Positions 24,894 through 34,301 of a stretch of 64,000 nucleotides of DNA are shown here, one piece after another. This DNA comes from Plantactinospora mayteni (GTDB lineage Bacteria; Actinomycetota; Actinomycetes; Mycobacteriales; Micromonosporaceae): assembly GCF_016862935.1 (NCBI RefSeq), contig NZ_BONX01000018.1, forward strand, positions 248,001 through 312,000, written 5' to 3'. The notes beneath the pieces are model-generated. The model saw only the letters and a program-made list of their open reading frames with translations, ran no database searches and was not told the DNA's origin. Within the stretch, counting starts at the first letter, position 1; each line of letters opens with the position of its first letter. The translations under genes and the position numbers were made by a program.

Positions 24894-26309
24894 GTGCGTC
24901 GTGCCTCCCCGCCGCGCCTGTCCGCAGCACCGCGGCCCCGTCGCCCCGTGATGTCCGCTACCCTCCTTGCCGCCACCGTCCTGTTCGGCCTCTCCGCGGC
25001 CTCCTGCGAGTCCGACGACCTCGTCGGGCTGGCCAGTGTGGAGCGGGCCGACGTCGCCGAACTGGTCGACGCGCCGGCCAGCGTGACGGCCCGGGCGGCG
25101 GCGACCCTGAGCGCTCCCGCCGACGGCACCCTGGCCGAGCTGCGGGTCAGACCGGGTGCCCTGGTCAAGCCGGGCCGGGTGCTCGCGGTCGTCGACTCGC
25201 CCTCGGCCCGGGACCGGCTGGCCAAGGCCCGCCGGGCCCTCGACGCGGCCCGGGGCGCCGGGCGGGGCGGCGGCGGCACCGACCTGTCCCGGTTGCGCCG
25301 TGGCACCGACCGGGCGGCGGCGCAGGCGTTCCGGGCCGCCCGGGACGCCGCCGACAAGCTCACCGACCCGGGCGCGCGGGCCGCGCTGCTGGCCCAGGTC
25401 CGGATCGCGGAGCGGCAGTACGAGGCGGCGGCCGAGACCGCCGAAGCGGCGCTGCGCGCCGTCCAGCGTGGCGTCGCCGGGCTGAACTCGGCGGTACGGG
25501 CGCTCTCCGCCGCCCAGCGTCTCCAGGCCGAGCAGGCGTACGACCTGGCGAAGGCGACCGTCGACGCGCTCGTGTTGCGGGCGCCGATCGGCGGGGTGGT
25601 GCAGCTCGGCGGTCCCGTGTCACCGGCCGCCGGGGCGGGTTCTGCCGAGGCGCTGGCCGGACTGCTCGGCGCGACCGGTGGGCTCGGTGCCCCGGCCGGG
25701 GTCGATCCGTCCGGGATGCTCGGCGGGGGCAACCCGACCGCGCCGGTGGCCGGCGTCGACGGCGCGGTGCCGGTCGGCGGCCGGGTGAGCGCGGGCACCC
25801 CGATCCTGACCGTGGTGGACCTGACCGACCTCGGCCTGGTCGCCGAGGTGGACGAGACCGACGTGCTGCTGGTCGGCCAGGGGGTGCCGGCGAGTGTGGA
25901 ACTGGATGCCGCCACCGGGGCGGAATACTCGGCCCGGGTCCGCTCGGTCGACGTACTGCCGACCGCGTCGGCCCGGGGTGGTGTGTCGTACCGGGTGCGG
26001 CTCTCGCTCGGTCCCGGGCGCTTCGCCGACGGGCGGGCCGCCCCGGCACCGCGTCCCGGGATGAGCGCCGTGGTCCGGCTGCGGGTCCGGGAGGCGGCCG
26101 GCGCGGTGACCGTACCGGCCGCGGCGGTGCACTCGGCCCAGGGACAGGACGCGGTCTGGCTGGTCGAGGACGGGATCGCCGAGCAGGTGCCGGTGACGGT
26201 CGGGGTGCAGGGCCAGGACCTGGTGCAGATCGTCAGCGGGGTGCAGCCGGGCCAGCAGGTGGTGGTCAGCGGCGGCGACCAGGTGCGCCCCGGAGAGCGG
26301 GTACGTTGA
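24894..26309 (+). CDS. MacA-like periplasmic-adaptor lipoprotein
   Basis: 471 residues from GTG 24894 (ATG 24951 possible). A basic start, a hydrophobic stretch and ASC lipobox anchor it to the membrane. The biotinyl-lipoyl half-motifs ([20 protein letters not shown] and [16 protein letters not shown]) flank an Ala-rich coiled coil; beta-barrel and membrane-proximal domains follow ([20 protein letters not shown], then [20 protein letters not shown]). It is the adaptor of the ABC exporter encoded next; substrate unknown. It overlaps the ATPase gene (TTGA). Confidence 0.85.
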   Translation: MRRASPPRLSAAPRPRRPVMSATLLAATVLFGLSAASCESDDLVGLASVERADVAELVDAPASVTARAAATLSAPADGTLAELRVRPGALVKPGRVLAVVDSPSARDRLAKARRALDAARGAGRGGGGTDLSRLRRGTDRAAAQAFRAARDAADKLTDPGARAALLAQVRIAERQYEAAAETAEAALRAVQRGVAGLNSAVRALSAAQRLQAEQAYDLAKATVDALVLRAPIGGVVQLGGPVSPAAGAGSAEALAGLLGATGGLGAPAGVDPSGMLGGGNPTAPVAGVDGAVPVGGRVSAGTPILTVVDLTDLGLVAEVDETDVLLVGQGVPASVELDAATGAEYSARVRSVDVLPTASARGGVSYRVRLSLGPGRFADGRAAPAPRPGMSAVVRLRVREAAGAVTVPAAAVHSAQGQDAVWLVEDGIAEQVPVTVGVQGQDLVQIVSGVQPGQQVVVSGGDQVRPGERVR

Positions 26310-27538
26310 CTTCCTCGTCGGTGGGCGATTCCGGCGACGAGGCGACCGGTGGACCGACCCGGCGTTCCGGGGTCGCCGGTGCGGCGGCCCGGCGAGCCGA
26401 TGGAGGGAGCTGGCGTACCGGGGTGGCGGTCGAGGCGGTCGACCTGGTCCGGACGTACGAGCTGGGTGGGGTGTCGGTGGCCGCGCTGCGCGGCGTCTCG
26501 CTGACCATCGCCGCCGGCGACTACCTGGCGGTCGTCGGGCCGTCCGGGTCGGGCAAGTCGACCCTGATGCACCTGCTCGGCGGGCTGGACCGGCCCACCA
26601 CCGGCCGGCTGGTGATCGGCGGTCGGGACGTCGCCACCCTGGACGCCGGAGAGCTGGCCACGCTGCGCAACGAGACCATCGGCTTCGTCTTCCAGTCTTT
26701 CCACCTCCTGCCCCGGACCTCCGCGCTCGACAACGTGGCGCTGCCGCTGGTCTACCGGGGGATCGGCGGTCGGCGGCGGCGGGAGCTGGCGGCGGCGATG
26801 CTGGGCCGGGTCGGCCTCGGACACCGGCTGGACCACCGGCCCAACCAGCTCTCCGGCGGCGAGCAGCAGCGGGTGGCGATCGCCCGTGCCCTGGTCACCG
26901 ACCCGGTACTGCTGCTCGCCGACGAGCCGACCGGCAACCTGGACAGCGCCACCGGCGAGTCCGTGCTGATCCTGCTGGAGGAGCTGAACGCCGAGGACGG
27001 GGTGGCGCTGGTGCTGGTCACCCACGACCGGGAGGTCGCCGAGCGGGCCCACCGGCAGATCACGATGCGCGACGGACTGGTCCTCGCACCGACCGCAGGG
27101 CTGGAACCGACCGCAGGGCTGGAACCGACCGCAGGGCTGGAACCGACCGCAGGGCCGGAACCGACGGCGGCCAAGCCCTCGGCGGCCGAGGCCGGCTTGG
27201 CGACGACCGACCTACCATCCGCGGCCGAGGCGGATTCGCCGACGGTCGTGCCGGCGGCGCGGCGGGGGCCTGAGATAGTAGATCCCGCTCCCAGCGCGGA
27301 GCCCCGACGAGCGTCCGGAAGCGACTCGGGGCACCCGTCCGGTGGCTCCGGTGGCGCCATCGGAGCCACCGGACGCCGCGGGCCGACCCGTCTGCCGGTC
27401 TCCCGGCCCGACCCGGTCGATCCCGGCCCGGACCGCGGTCACCGCCTCGGGGAGCCGCTCGACGCCGGCTCTGGCGAGCTCGACGCGCCGGCCGGGTCCG
27501 GCGGAGGCACCGCCGCCGAGTCGGGGAGCGACTCGTGA
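26306..27538 (+). CDS. MacB-type ABC transporter ATPase with long C-terminal tail
   Basis: 410 residues if TTG 26306 is used (TTGA overlap with the adaptor stop); GTG 26321 or GTG 26423 are possible. Walker [11 protein letters not shown]-loop [10 protein letters not shown], signature [15 protein letters not shown], Walker [13 protein letters not shown] and VTHDR are intact, as in LolD/MacB ATPases of about 230 residues. After residue ~255 comes an unusual ~155-residue Pro/Ala/Gly/Ser-rich tail starting with TAGLEP repeats; it has no known counterpart and looks disordered. GTGA overlap with the permease gene. Confidence 0.87.
   Translation: MTSSSVGDSGDEATGGPTRRSGVAGAAARRADGGSWRTGVAVEAVDLVRTYELGGVSVAALRGVSLTIAAGDYLAVVGPSGSGKSTLMHLLGGLDRPTTGRLVIGGRDVATLDAGELATLRNETIGFVFQSFHLLPRTSALDNVALPLVYRGIGGRRRRELAAAMLGRVGLGHRLDHRPNQLSGGEQQRVAIARALVTDPVLLLADEPTGNLDSATGESVLILLEELNAEDGVALVLVTHDREVAERAHRQITMRDGLVLAPTAGLEPTAGLEPTAGLEPTAGPEPTAAKPSAAEAGLATTDLPSAAEADSPTVVPAARRGPEIVDPAPSAEPRRASGSDSGHPSGGSGGAIGATGRRGPTRLPVSRPDPVDPGPDRGHRLGEPLDAGSGELDAPAGSGGGTAAESGSDS
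27088..27170 (+). repeat. 18-bp coding tandem repeat
   Basis: Four and a half units of ACCGACCGCAGGGCTGGA at 27088, 27106, 27124 and 27142, the last with one change. They encode TAGLEP repeats at the start of the C-terminal tail of the ATPase. Confidence 0.92.
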
Positions 27539-28719
27539 GGATCGCCGAGGCGTGGCGCGTCGCGCTCGACGCCCTGGCGGCGAACCGGCTGCGCAGCATG
27601 CTCACCATGCTCGGGGTGGTGATCGGGGTGGCCGCCGTGGTGGTGCTGGTCGCCATCGGCACCGGCGCCAAGCGGGAGGTGGAGCAGCAGGTCGAGGGGC
27701 TCGGCTCGAACCTGCTCGTGGTGGTGCCCGGCCGGCTCGACTTCGGCGCGGCGCCGGCGGTCTCCCGGCTCTCCCTGGCCGACGTCGAGGCGGTCAACCG
27801 GGTGGTCGGCGATCCGCGCCGGGTGGCGGTCACGGTCACCTCCGGCGAGACGGTACGCGCCGGCACCCGCTCGGCGTTCACCACCGTGCAGGGCGTACTG
27901 GAGACCACGCCCGAGGTCTTCGTCCGGAAACTGGACCGGGGCAGCTACCTGACGTCGTCCGATGTGGACACCAGTCGCCGGGTGGCGGTGCTCGGCGCCA
28001 CCGTCGCGGGTACCCTCTTCGGCGACCGGGAGCCGGTCGGGCAGCAGGTCGCGATCGCCGGCGTACGGTTCCGGGTGATCGGGGTCTTCGCGCCGCTCGG
28101 CCAGAGCCTCGGGGTGGACCGGGACGACGAGGTGCACATCCCGGTCACCGCCGCGCACCGGCTCTACGGCACCCAGCGGATCGACGGGATCGCGATCAAG
28201 GCGCCGGACCGGGAGGAGATCGACGACCTCGGGGCCCGGGTCGTCGCCGAGCTGACCCGACGGCACCCGGAGACCGAGTTCAGCGCGGTGACCCAGGAGC
28301 AGATCCTCGGCGTACTCGGGGACATTCTCGGGGTGCTGACCGGGGTACTGGCCGCGATCGCCGGCATCTCGCTGCTGGTCGGCGGCGTCGGGGTCTCCAA
28401 CATCATGCTGGTCTCGGTACGCGAGCGGACCCGGGAGATCGGCCTGCGCAAGGCGGTCGGCGCCCGTCCCCGGGACATCGGGGTCCAGTTCCTGCTGGAG
28501 GCGGTACTGCTGACCGCGCTCGGCGGGGTGCTCGGGATGGCGCTCGGGGTGGGCGCCGCGCTGCTGGTGGCCGCCCTCTCCCCGGTACCGGCGGTGGTCA
28601 CCTGGTGGTCGCTGGCGCTCTCGTTCGGAGTCTCGGCGGCGGTCGGGATCATCTTCGGGGTCGTACCGGCGCAGCGGGCCGGGCGGTTGGACCCGGTGGT
28701 GGCACTCCGCGCCGAATGA
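27535..28719 (+). CDS. MacB-like ABC transporter permease
   Basis: 394 residues, GTG overlapping the ATPase stop. Topology is typical: one N-terminal helix ([20 protein letters not shown]), a ~230-residue extracellular MacB_PCD domain, then three helices of the FtsX fold ([20 protein letters not shown], then [36 protein letters not shown]). It exports a substrate outward with the adaptor and ATPase encoded upstream. Last gene of the operon. Confidence 0.9.
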   Translation: MRIAEAWRVALDALAANRLRSMLTMLGVVIGVAAVVVLVAIGTGAKREVEQQVEGLGSNLLVVVPGRLDFGAAPAVSRLSLADVEAVNRVVGDPRRVAVTVTSGETVRAGTRSAFTTVQGVLETTPEVFVRKLDRGSYLTSSDVDTSRRVAVLGATVAGTLFGDREPVGQQVAIAGVRFRVIGVFAPLGQSLGVDRDDEVHIPVTAAHRLYGTQRIDGIAIKAPDREEIDDLGARVVAELTRRHPETEFSAVTQEQILGVLGDILGVLTGVLAAIAGISLLVGGVGVSNIMLVSVRERTREIGLRKAVGARPRDIGVQFLLEAVLLTALGGVLGMALGVGAALLVAALSPVPAVVTWWSLALSFGVSAAVGIIFGVVPAQRAGRLDPVVALRAE

Positions 28720-28794
28720 CGGGTTCCCACGCGTCGACGGACGAGTCAGGGATGATCAATTGTCCGAAGGGATCGCGCCGGTCACAGCCGCCCC

Positions 28795-28811
28795 GTTACC
28801 GTACTGGTAAC
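28795..28811. promoter_or_regulatory. Dyad upstream of excisionase-like regulator gene
   Basis: GTTACC-GTACT-GGTAAC is a perfect inverted repeat 69 bp before the ATG at 28881. It is a candidate operator, possibly for the product itself or a GntR/other dimeric repressor. Confidence 0.4.
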
Positions 28812-28880
28812 ACGCGCGTAGCCGCGGCGCGGAAGCATCCCGCCGGGCCCGCGCCGGGGATTGGGATGGGTTGGTGAGCC

Positions 28881-29093
28881 ATGGCAGGATCACCACAGCC
28901 GGACAGCCGGATGCCGGAGGTCAGGTTCCTGACCGTCGCCGAGGTGGCGACGCTGATGCGGGTGTCGAAGATGACGGTCTACCGGCTGGTGCACTCCGGC
29001 GAGCTGACCGCGGTACGGGTCGGCCGGTCGTTCCGGGTGCCGGAGCACGCCGTGCACGACTACCTGCGCGGTGCCTTTCAGGAGACCGCCTGA
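28881..29093 (+). CDS. Excisionase/AlpA-type HTH DNA-binding protein
   Basis: 70 residues. MerR-like winged HTH of the excisionase family: FLTVAEVATLMRVSKMTVYR, then GELTAVRVGRSFRVPEHAV and DYL. It resembles BldC in fold but lacks BldC-specific sequence. It is a conserved neighbour of the bS22 gene in actinomycetes, so a chromosomal regulator rather than a phage excisionase. Its stop lies in a sequence repeated at 29254-29273. Confidence 0.85.
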   Translation: MAGSPQPDSRMPEVRFLTVAEVATLMRVSKMTVYRLVHSGELTAVRVGRSFRVPEHAVHDYLRGAFQETA

Positions 29094-29290
29094 CGGCTGA
29101 GCCGCGACGGCAGCTCGGCGGCGGCACTCGGCGGCGCCGGTGGTGGCAACGTGGCCCAGCTCGCCGCCCACGTCCTGACCGGTCCGCCTGCATGCCGCGG
29201 ACGCGCGTCCTGACCGTCCGCCTGCACGGCGGGCGCGACGTCCTGACGGTCCGGCCTGACGGCTGAGCCGCGATGTCCTGACGGTTCCGG
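29088..29290 (+). repeat. Degenerate repeats after the HTH gene stop
   Basis: GCCTGACGGCTGAGCCGCGA occurs exactly at 29088-29107 (spanning the stop codon) and 29254-29273. Between and after them, CGTCCTGAC-type units begin near 29171, 29207, 29239 and 29274 (spacing 32-36 bp). The 394-bp gap 29094-29487 holds these repeats and then the promoter of the bS22 gene; no other gene is seen. Confidence 0.65.
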
Positions 29291-29487
29291 AGCGCTCCGG
29301 GCGGTTCCTCGTGGGGGCGCTTTCGCCCGGCCGACGGCCGAGGGCTAGTCTGGACCGCGACCGTGGCCACGTGCCGATATGGGTGCGAGCCCATCGTGCC
29401 GGCCCGGTCCGTTGTCCAGCTCGGTAGCCGGCCGCACCCGCGGGTGAGGCCGGTCCGATCAGCACGTCGCATCAGAAGGGCTGTCGT

Positions 29488-29589
29488 ATGGGCTCGGTGG
29501 TCAAGAAGCGCCGCAAGCGCATGGCCAAGAAGAAGCACCGCAAGCTGCTGCGCAAGACCCGCGTCCAGCGTCGCCGTCTCGGCAAGTGA
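29488..29589 (+). CDS. Small ribosomal subunit protein bS22 (AURKAIP1-like)
   Basis: 33 codons, ATG 29488, AAGGG a few nt upstream. The product starts [20 protein letters not shown] and ends with RVQRRRLGK, almost entirely Lys and Arg. It matches the tiny actinobacterial 30S protein bS22 seen in mycobacterial ribosomes, which relates to the mitochondrial AURKAIP1/COX24 domain. It binds 16S rRNA in the small subunit. Too short for ordinary ORF cut-offs, but highly conserved in this gene neighbourhood. Confidence 0.93.
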   Translation: MGSVVKKRRKRMAKKKHRKLLRKTRVQRRRLGK

Positions 29590-29708
29590 CCCCGGCCGGG
29601 CGTCTGCCCGGCCGGCGGTGAGCCGGTTAGCTGTCGACCTTCGGAGGCCCACGTGACGACGTCGCGGCGGTCCGGGCCCGGCCCGGGTCGTCCCGCGCGG
29701 AGCGCGAG

Positions 29709-30833
29709 GTGACCCCCGGTAGCACCCCCGGTGCGCCGGGGGTCGTCGTGGTGACCGGAGTCAGCCGGTTCCTCGGCGCGCACGTCGCGGCGCGGCTCGT
29801 CGCCGACGGCCGGATCGCCCGGGTCGTCGGTCTCGACGTGCACGAACCGGCGGCCGAGATCGCCGGGCTGCTCGACGGCGTCGAGCGGGTCCGGGCCGAC
29901 GCCGGCGCGGTGGGCACCATCGTCGAGGAGTTGGGCGCCGACGCCGTCGTGCACCTGGCGCTGGTCACCGCCGCCGATCCGCAGCACGGCGGCCGGGCGG
30001 CGATGAAGGAGCAGAACGTCATCGGCACGATGCAGCTGCTCGCCGCCGCCCAGCGGGCGCCCCGGCTGCGCAAGTTGGTCGTCCGGTCGTCGACCGCCGC
30101 CTACGGGGCGTCGTTCCGGGACCCGGCGGTCTTCACCGAGGACACCGAGCCCCGGGCCGTGCCGCGCGGCGGCTTCGCCCGGGACATCCTCGACATCGAG
30201 GGGTACGTCCGCGGCTTCCGGCGGCGCCGCCCCGACGTCACCGCCACCGTGCTGCGCTTCGCGCCGTTCGTCGGCTCGATGGCGAACACCACGCTGACCC
30301 GATACTTCGCCCAGCCCGTGGTGCCGACCGTGCTCGGCCGCGATCCCCGGCTCCAGTTCGTGCACTTCGACGACGTACTGGAGGTGCTGCACCGGTCGGT
30401 GGTGGAGGAGCACCCGGGGACCTACAACGTCGCCGGGCCGGGGGTGCTGGCGCTCTCCCAGGCGATCCGCCGGGCCGGCCGGGTCGCCCTGCCGGTGGTC
30501 GAGCCGGGGCTCTCCGGCGCGGCCGGGCTCGCCCGGGTGTTCGGCTTCGGGCGGTACGGCCTCGACCAGGTCGACCTGTTCGTGCACGGCCGGGTGGTCG
30601 ACACCACCAGACTGACCACGGAGTACGGCTTCACTCCGCGCTCCACCGCCGCCGCCTTCGACGAGTTCATCGCGAGCCACAGCGACGGGACCGTGCTCGG
30701 GCCGGAGCAGCTCCGCAGGGCCGAGCAGGTGATCATGGACGGGATCCGGCACACCCGGGCCACGGTCCGGGACCGGATCACCCAGCTCGGCGCGGTCGAC
30801 GGTGCCGATCCGGTGGAGCGGGGCGGACGATGA
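29709..30833 (+). CDS. NAD-dependent epimerase/dehydratase family protein
   Basis: 374 residues from GTG 29709. Extended SDR: modified glycine motif VVVTGVSRFLGAHVAARL, VVHLALVTAAD, SSTAAYG, and a DIEGYV segment where the usual YxxxK is expected, so the catalytic Lys is not evident. This suggests an atypical SDR. It overlaps the acyltransferase gene by ATGA. Together with the bS22, acyltransferase and HAD genes it forms a block conserved in actinomycetes. Substrate unknown. Confidence 0.85.
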   Translation: MTPGSTPGAPGVVVVTGVSRFLGAHVAARLVADGRIARVVGLDVHEPAAEIAGLLDGVERVRADAGAVGTIVEELGADAVVHLALVTAADPQHGGRAAMKEQNVIGTMQLLAAAQRAPRLRKLVVRSSTAAYGASFRDPAVFTEDTEPRAVPRGGFARDILDIEGYVRGFRRRRPDVTATVLRFAPFVGSMANTTLTRYFAQPVVPTVLGRDPRLQFVHFDDVLEVLHRSVVEEHPGTYNVAGPGVLALSQAIRRAGRVALPVVEPGLSGAAGLARVFGFGRYGLDQVDLFVHGRVVDTTRLTTEYGFTPRSTAAAFDEFIASHSDGTVLGPEQLRRAEQVIMDGIRHTRATVRDRITQLGAVDGADPVERGGR

Positions 30834-31942
30834 CCGGCGACGACCGGCGTACCGGCGGCGGCGACGGGGAGGCCGCCGGGGCCCGCCACGAGCCCGAGAC
30901 CGCAGAGGCGCGGCACGAGCCGGAGATCGCCAGGGCGCGGCACGAGCCCGAGAGCGTAGAGGTGCGGCGCGGGTTGGAGGGCGTAGCCGGGCGGGGGTAT
31001 TCCGCGTTCCCGGAGGACGGTGGCACCGAGCTGGACCGGCTGGCGCGGCAGAACGGGCACCGGCCGGGGTCGACCGAGCCGACGGTGGCCGACCATCCGG
31101 GGGACGTCTGGGACCGCCGGGTCGCCGCCGGGCTCGCCTTCCTGCGCCGACGGCTCTCCGGAGAGTACGAGGTCGACGAGTTCGGCTTCGACCCCGAGCT
31201 GACCGACCAGGTCTTCCATCCGGTGCTGCGCCGGCTCTACCGCGACTGGTTCCGTACCGAGGTCTTCGGCGTGCACCACCTGCCGGTCGATGGTGCCGGG
31301 CTGGTGGTGGGCAACCACTCCGGCACGGTCGCGATGGACGCGCTGGTGTTGGCGGCGGTGCTGCACGACCGGCACCCGAAGCACCGCTACCTGCGGCTGC
31401 TCGGCGCCGACCTGGTGTTCCGGGTGCCGGTCGTCTCCGAGCTGGTCCGCAAGACCGGTGGCACGGTGGCCTGCAACCCGGACGCCGAGCGGCTCCTCGG
31501 CCAGGGCGAACTGGTCGGCGTCTTCCCCGAGGGCTTCAAGGGCGTCGGCAAGCTCTACGCCGACCGCTACAAGCTGCAACGGTTCGGCCGGGGCGGCTTC
31601 GTCTCCGCCGCACTCCGTACCGGCACGCCGATCGTCCCGGTGGCGATCGTCGGCGCCGAGGAGACGTACCCGATGCTGGCCGACATCAAGCCGCTGGCCC
31701 GGCTGCTCAAGCTGCCGTACTTTCCGGTGACGCCGACCTTCCCGTGGCTCGGCCCGCTCGGCGCGGTGCCGCTGCCCAGCAAGTGGCTGATCGAGTTCTG
31801 CCCGCCGATCCCCACCGACCACCTGGTCGACTCCGCCGACGATCCGCTGGTGGTCTTCAACCTCGCCGACCAGGTCCGGGAGACCATCCAGCAGACCCTG
31901 CACCAGTTGCTGGAGAAGCGCCCCGACCCGTTCGGCCCCTGA
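30830..31942 (+). CDS. PlsC-like lysophospholipid acyltransferase
   Basis: 370 residues, ATG overlapping the upstream stop. Residues ~20-50 contain three nine-residue repeats of HEPE...AR type, a variable tail. The acyltransferase core starts near residue 140: GLVVGNHSGTVAMDALVLAA (catalytic His/Asp), later FPEGFKGVGKLY and TPIVPVAIVGAEETYP. Probably acylates lysophosphatidate or a related lipid at the membrane. The epimerase upstream is co-translated. Confidence 0.86.
   Translation: MTGDDRRTGGGDGEAAGARHEPETAEARHEPEIARARHEPESVEVRRGLEGVAGRGYSAFPEDGGTELDRLARQNGHRPGSTEPTVADHPGDVWDRRVAAGLAFLRRRLSGEYEVDEFGFDPELTDQVFHPVLRRLYRDWFRTEVFGVHHLPVDGAGLVVGNHSGTVAMDALVLAAVLHDRHPKHRYLRLLGADLVFRVPVVSELVRKTGGTVACNPDAERLLGQGELVGVFPEGFKGVGKLYADRYKLQRFGRGGFVSAALRTGTPIVPVAIVGAEETYPMLADIKPLARLLKLPYFPVTPTFPWLGPLGAVPLPSKWLIEFCPPIPTDHLVDSADDPLVVFNLADQVRETIQQTLHQLLEKRPDPFGP
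30887..30967 (+). repeat. 27-bp coding tandem repeat, three units
   Basis: Units at 30887, 30914 and 30941, each starting CACGAGCC. They encode HEPETAEAR, HEPEIARAR and HEPESVEVR in the N-terminal tail of the acyltransferase. Confidence 0.9.
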
Positions 31943-31964
31943 CCCGCACCTGGACCGGACGCGG

Positions 31965-32843
31965 TTACCGGGTCAGCCGGCGCCGCATCGCCAGCCCCGC
32001 CGTCACCGCGCCGGCCACCAGCCCGGCGGCGACGGTCGACGGTACGGCGATCCGGGCCGCCTTCCGCCCGGTCCGGAAGTCGTGCACCGCCCAGCCCAGT
32101 TCCCGGGCGTGCCGGAGCAGCGTGCCGTCCGGGTTGATCGCCACCGCCCGGCCGACGGCGGAGAGCATCGGCAGGTCGTTGGCGGAGTCGCTGTACGCGG
32201 CGCACCGCTCCAGGGCCAGCCCTTCCACCAGGGCGAGCTGGACCACCGCGTCCGCCTTGGCCGGCCCGTGCATCAGGTCGCCGACCAGCCGCCCGGTGTA
32301 CGCCCCGTCCCGGATCTCGGCGACGGTGCCGAGCGCGCCGGTCAGGCCGAGCCGGGCCGCGATGATCCGGCCGATCTCCACCGGGGCGGCGGTGACCAGC
32401 CAGACCCGCTGGCCGGCGTCCAGGTGCTGTTGGGCCAGGGCACGGGTACCGGCCCAGATCCGGGGTGCCATCAGCTCGTCGAAGATCTCCTCGGTGAGCC
32501 GTTCGACGTCGTCGACCCGCCAACCGGCGACGAAGGCCAGCGCCGCCTCCTTGACCCGGGACATGCTGCCGGGGTGTTCGACGGCGAGTACCCGGAACCG
32601 GAGCTGCTGCCAGGCGAACCGGGCCAGGTCACCGGTGGTGAGGTAGTTGCGGGCCGCCAGGCCGCGGGCGAACCAGTAGATGGAGGCGCCCTGCATCACC
32701 GTGTTGTCCACGTCGAAGAAGGCGGCGGCCCGGGGGTCGGTCCGGGCCGGGCCCACCGGTGGGGCGTCCGGCCCCGCGTCGGCCCAGCCGGCGGTGTGAC
32801 CGTGGTCGTCGGTGCTGACCGTCACCTTGCGGGCCCGGGCCAC
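31965..32843 (-). CDS. HAD-IB family phosphatase (SerB-like)
   Basis: 292 residues from GTG 32843. Motif I is AAFFDVDNTVMQGASIYW, motif II VWLVTAAPVEI, motif III/IV AYSDSANDLPMLSAVG, as in phosphoserine-phosphatase-like HAD-IB enzymes. A C-terminal hydrophobic stretch (AVPSTVAAGLVAGAVTAGLA) before RRRLTR may touch the membrane. In actinomycetes this protein sits beside the acyltransferase, which suggests a lipid-phosphate role. It is convergent with the acyltransferase gene. Confidence 0.86.
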   Translation of the reverse strand: MARARKVTVSTDDHGHTAGWADAGPDAPPVGPARTDPRAAAFFDVDNTVMQGASIYWFARGLAARNYLTTGDLARFAWQQLRFRVLAVEHPGSMSRVKEAALAFVAGWRVDDVERLTEEIFDELMAPRIWAGTRALAQQHLDAGQRVWLVTAAPVEIGRIIAARLGLTGALGTVAEIRDGAYTGRLVGDLMHGPAKADAVVQLALVEGLALERCAAYSDSANDLPMLSAVGRAVAINPDGTLLRHARELGWAVHDFRTGRKAARIAVPSTVAAGLVAGAVTAGLAMRRRLTR

Positions 32844-32964
32844 GCGGGAACCTCCTCGCTACGCGCTACACAGCGAGGGTAGCCGGATCAGCCGAGGCGT
32901 ACCCGCAGGTCCGGGACAGCCGTCGCCAGTCCGGGCCGCTTCGGGATGGTCAACTTCGGGATGG

Positions 32965-34047
32965 TCAGCCGACCCGGTGCACGGGTTCGGTGGTGGTGCG
33001 GTCCCGTACCGCCGGTGGCTGCTCCTGGCTGGGCGTCGGAGCCGGGGACCGGGGCGCCGAGGTCCGGTCCGGGGCACGTGGCGCTTCCTCCGGGGTACGG
33101 CTGCCGCCGTCCTCCTCCGCCGCCGGTGGCGGGGAGTCCGGTGGCGTACTGGCCGGGCCACGGCTGACCGGGCAGGCCCGGGGAAGCGGTCCGATCGAGT
33201 CGGCCCGGCCGATCGCGCCCACTCCGCAGGCGAGCGCGGCCCGGAGGCTCTCGGACCGGTTCTGCACGTCGTCGAGGAGCTTCAGCGATTCGTTGGCCCG
33301 GCTGCGGGTGGCCCGGGTGGTGTCCTCGAAGAGGCGGGCGACCTGCGGGCGCTGATGGTGCAGGAAGCTGTCCACGGCGTCGAGCGCGGCCGTGTCCTGT
33401 CGTTGCACCGCCGCGCTGGTCAGCAGCTTGATGCCCTGTCGGGTGTCGGCATCCATGTCGTCGAGTACGGCGGAGAAGCCGAAGTTCTGCCCGCCGACCG
33501 CGACCGCCTCGGCGAGCCGGGTACGCGCGAAGTCGAGGAAGAGCTGCCCGCGACTCAGGTCGGAGCTGGCCAGGGCGAGCTGGGCGCGTTCGGTGTGCCG
33601 CTTCATGCCGTACAGCGCGTCGCCGGGTACGGCGTTCTCGCTGGCGGCGGACATCCCGGAGACCGCGATCGCGCCGACCGCGACCCCGATCACGACGGCA
33701 CCCCTGGCCCGGGCCCGGGTGCGTGGACCCCGGAACGCGGGCTGGCCGGACCGGCGGGTGGCGGGTTGACCGCCGCCGTCGACGATGGCGTCGTCGGTGG
33801 CGGTCGCGCCGATCCCTTCCCGTTCGGCGGTGGCGACGAGCATGGCCCGCAGGCCGGCCCGGAAGTCGGGGTCGACCTCGACGGTCTGGACGTCCCGGAG
33901 TCGTTCGCCGATCGCCAGAGGCTGCGCCAGGTCGTCGTCGATGCGGGACCGGACGTGGTGGCGACGGCCTCCGTTGGCCTCGTCGAGCAGCTGCGCGAAG
34001 CGCTCGGCGCGTTGGCGGTAGAAGGTCTTCCAACTCACCGCCGACAC
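32965..34047 (-). CDS. rsbN: DUF5667 membrane protein, probable anti-sigma factor for sigma-BldN
   Basis: 360 residues. An N-terminal cytoplasmic domain (SWKTFYRQRAERFAQLLDEA) precedes one transmembrane helix near residue 115 (GAVVIGVAVGAIAVSGMSAA) and an extracellular helical DUF5667 domain (ENAVPGDALYGMKRHTERAQ) with a Pro/Ser/Arg tail. It is next to the bldN-type sigma gene on the same strand. In Streptomyces the gene at this position, rsbN, encodes the anti-sigma factor of BldN; identity here rests on position and topology. Confidence 0.75.
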   Translation of the reverse strand: MSAVSWKTFYRQRAERFAQLLDEANGGRRHHVRSRIDDDLAQPLAIGERLRDVQTVEVDPDFRAGLRAMLVATAEREGIGATATDDAIVDGGGQPATRRSGQPAFRGPRTRARARGAVVIGVAVGAIAVSGMSAASENAVPGDALYGMKRHTERAQLALASSDLSRGQLFLDFARTRLAEAVAVGGQNFGFSAVLDDMDADTRQGIKLLTSAAVQRQDTAALDAVDSFLHHQRPQVARLFEDTTRATRSRANESLKLLDDVQNRSESLRAALACGVGAIGRADSIGPLPRACPVSRGPASTPPDSPPPAAEEDGGSRTPEEAPRAPDRTSAPRSPAPTPSQEQPPAVRDRTTTEPVHRVG

Positions 34048-34301
34048 CTCCCTTCGCTGGTCGCGATGCTGCGGTCGGCGTCGTCTCGCCGTCCGGTCAG
34101 ACGGTGGTCGACTTCAGGAGCAGGCCACGGTGCCCGAGGCCGGATCCGTTGTCCGACCGACCGGCCGGAGGGATGTCAGGCCAACCACCGGTCGCACCGG
34201 GACAAACGGTCGGCGGGGCCGAGCGGTTACGGGGCTGCGGCGGGAAATACTACGAAGAGTGAGCGGCGTCACGGAGCGTGGACGGCGGCCGTGGGAGCGC
34301 T

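Noticed and set aside
24798-26305. Extension of the ABC ATPase gene upstream into the adaptor gene region
   Set aside because: The frame is open from 23858, but that part is the shadow of the peptidase and adaptor genes; the ATPase starts at the TTGA overlap or later.
28881-29093. BldC
   Set aside because: Same MerR-like fold, but the sequence (KMTVYRLVHSGELTAVRVGR) is of the AlpA/excisionase type and the gene neighbourhood belongs to bS22.
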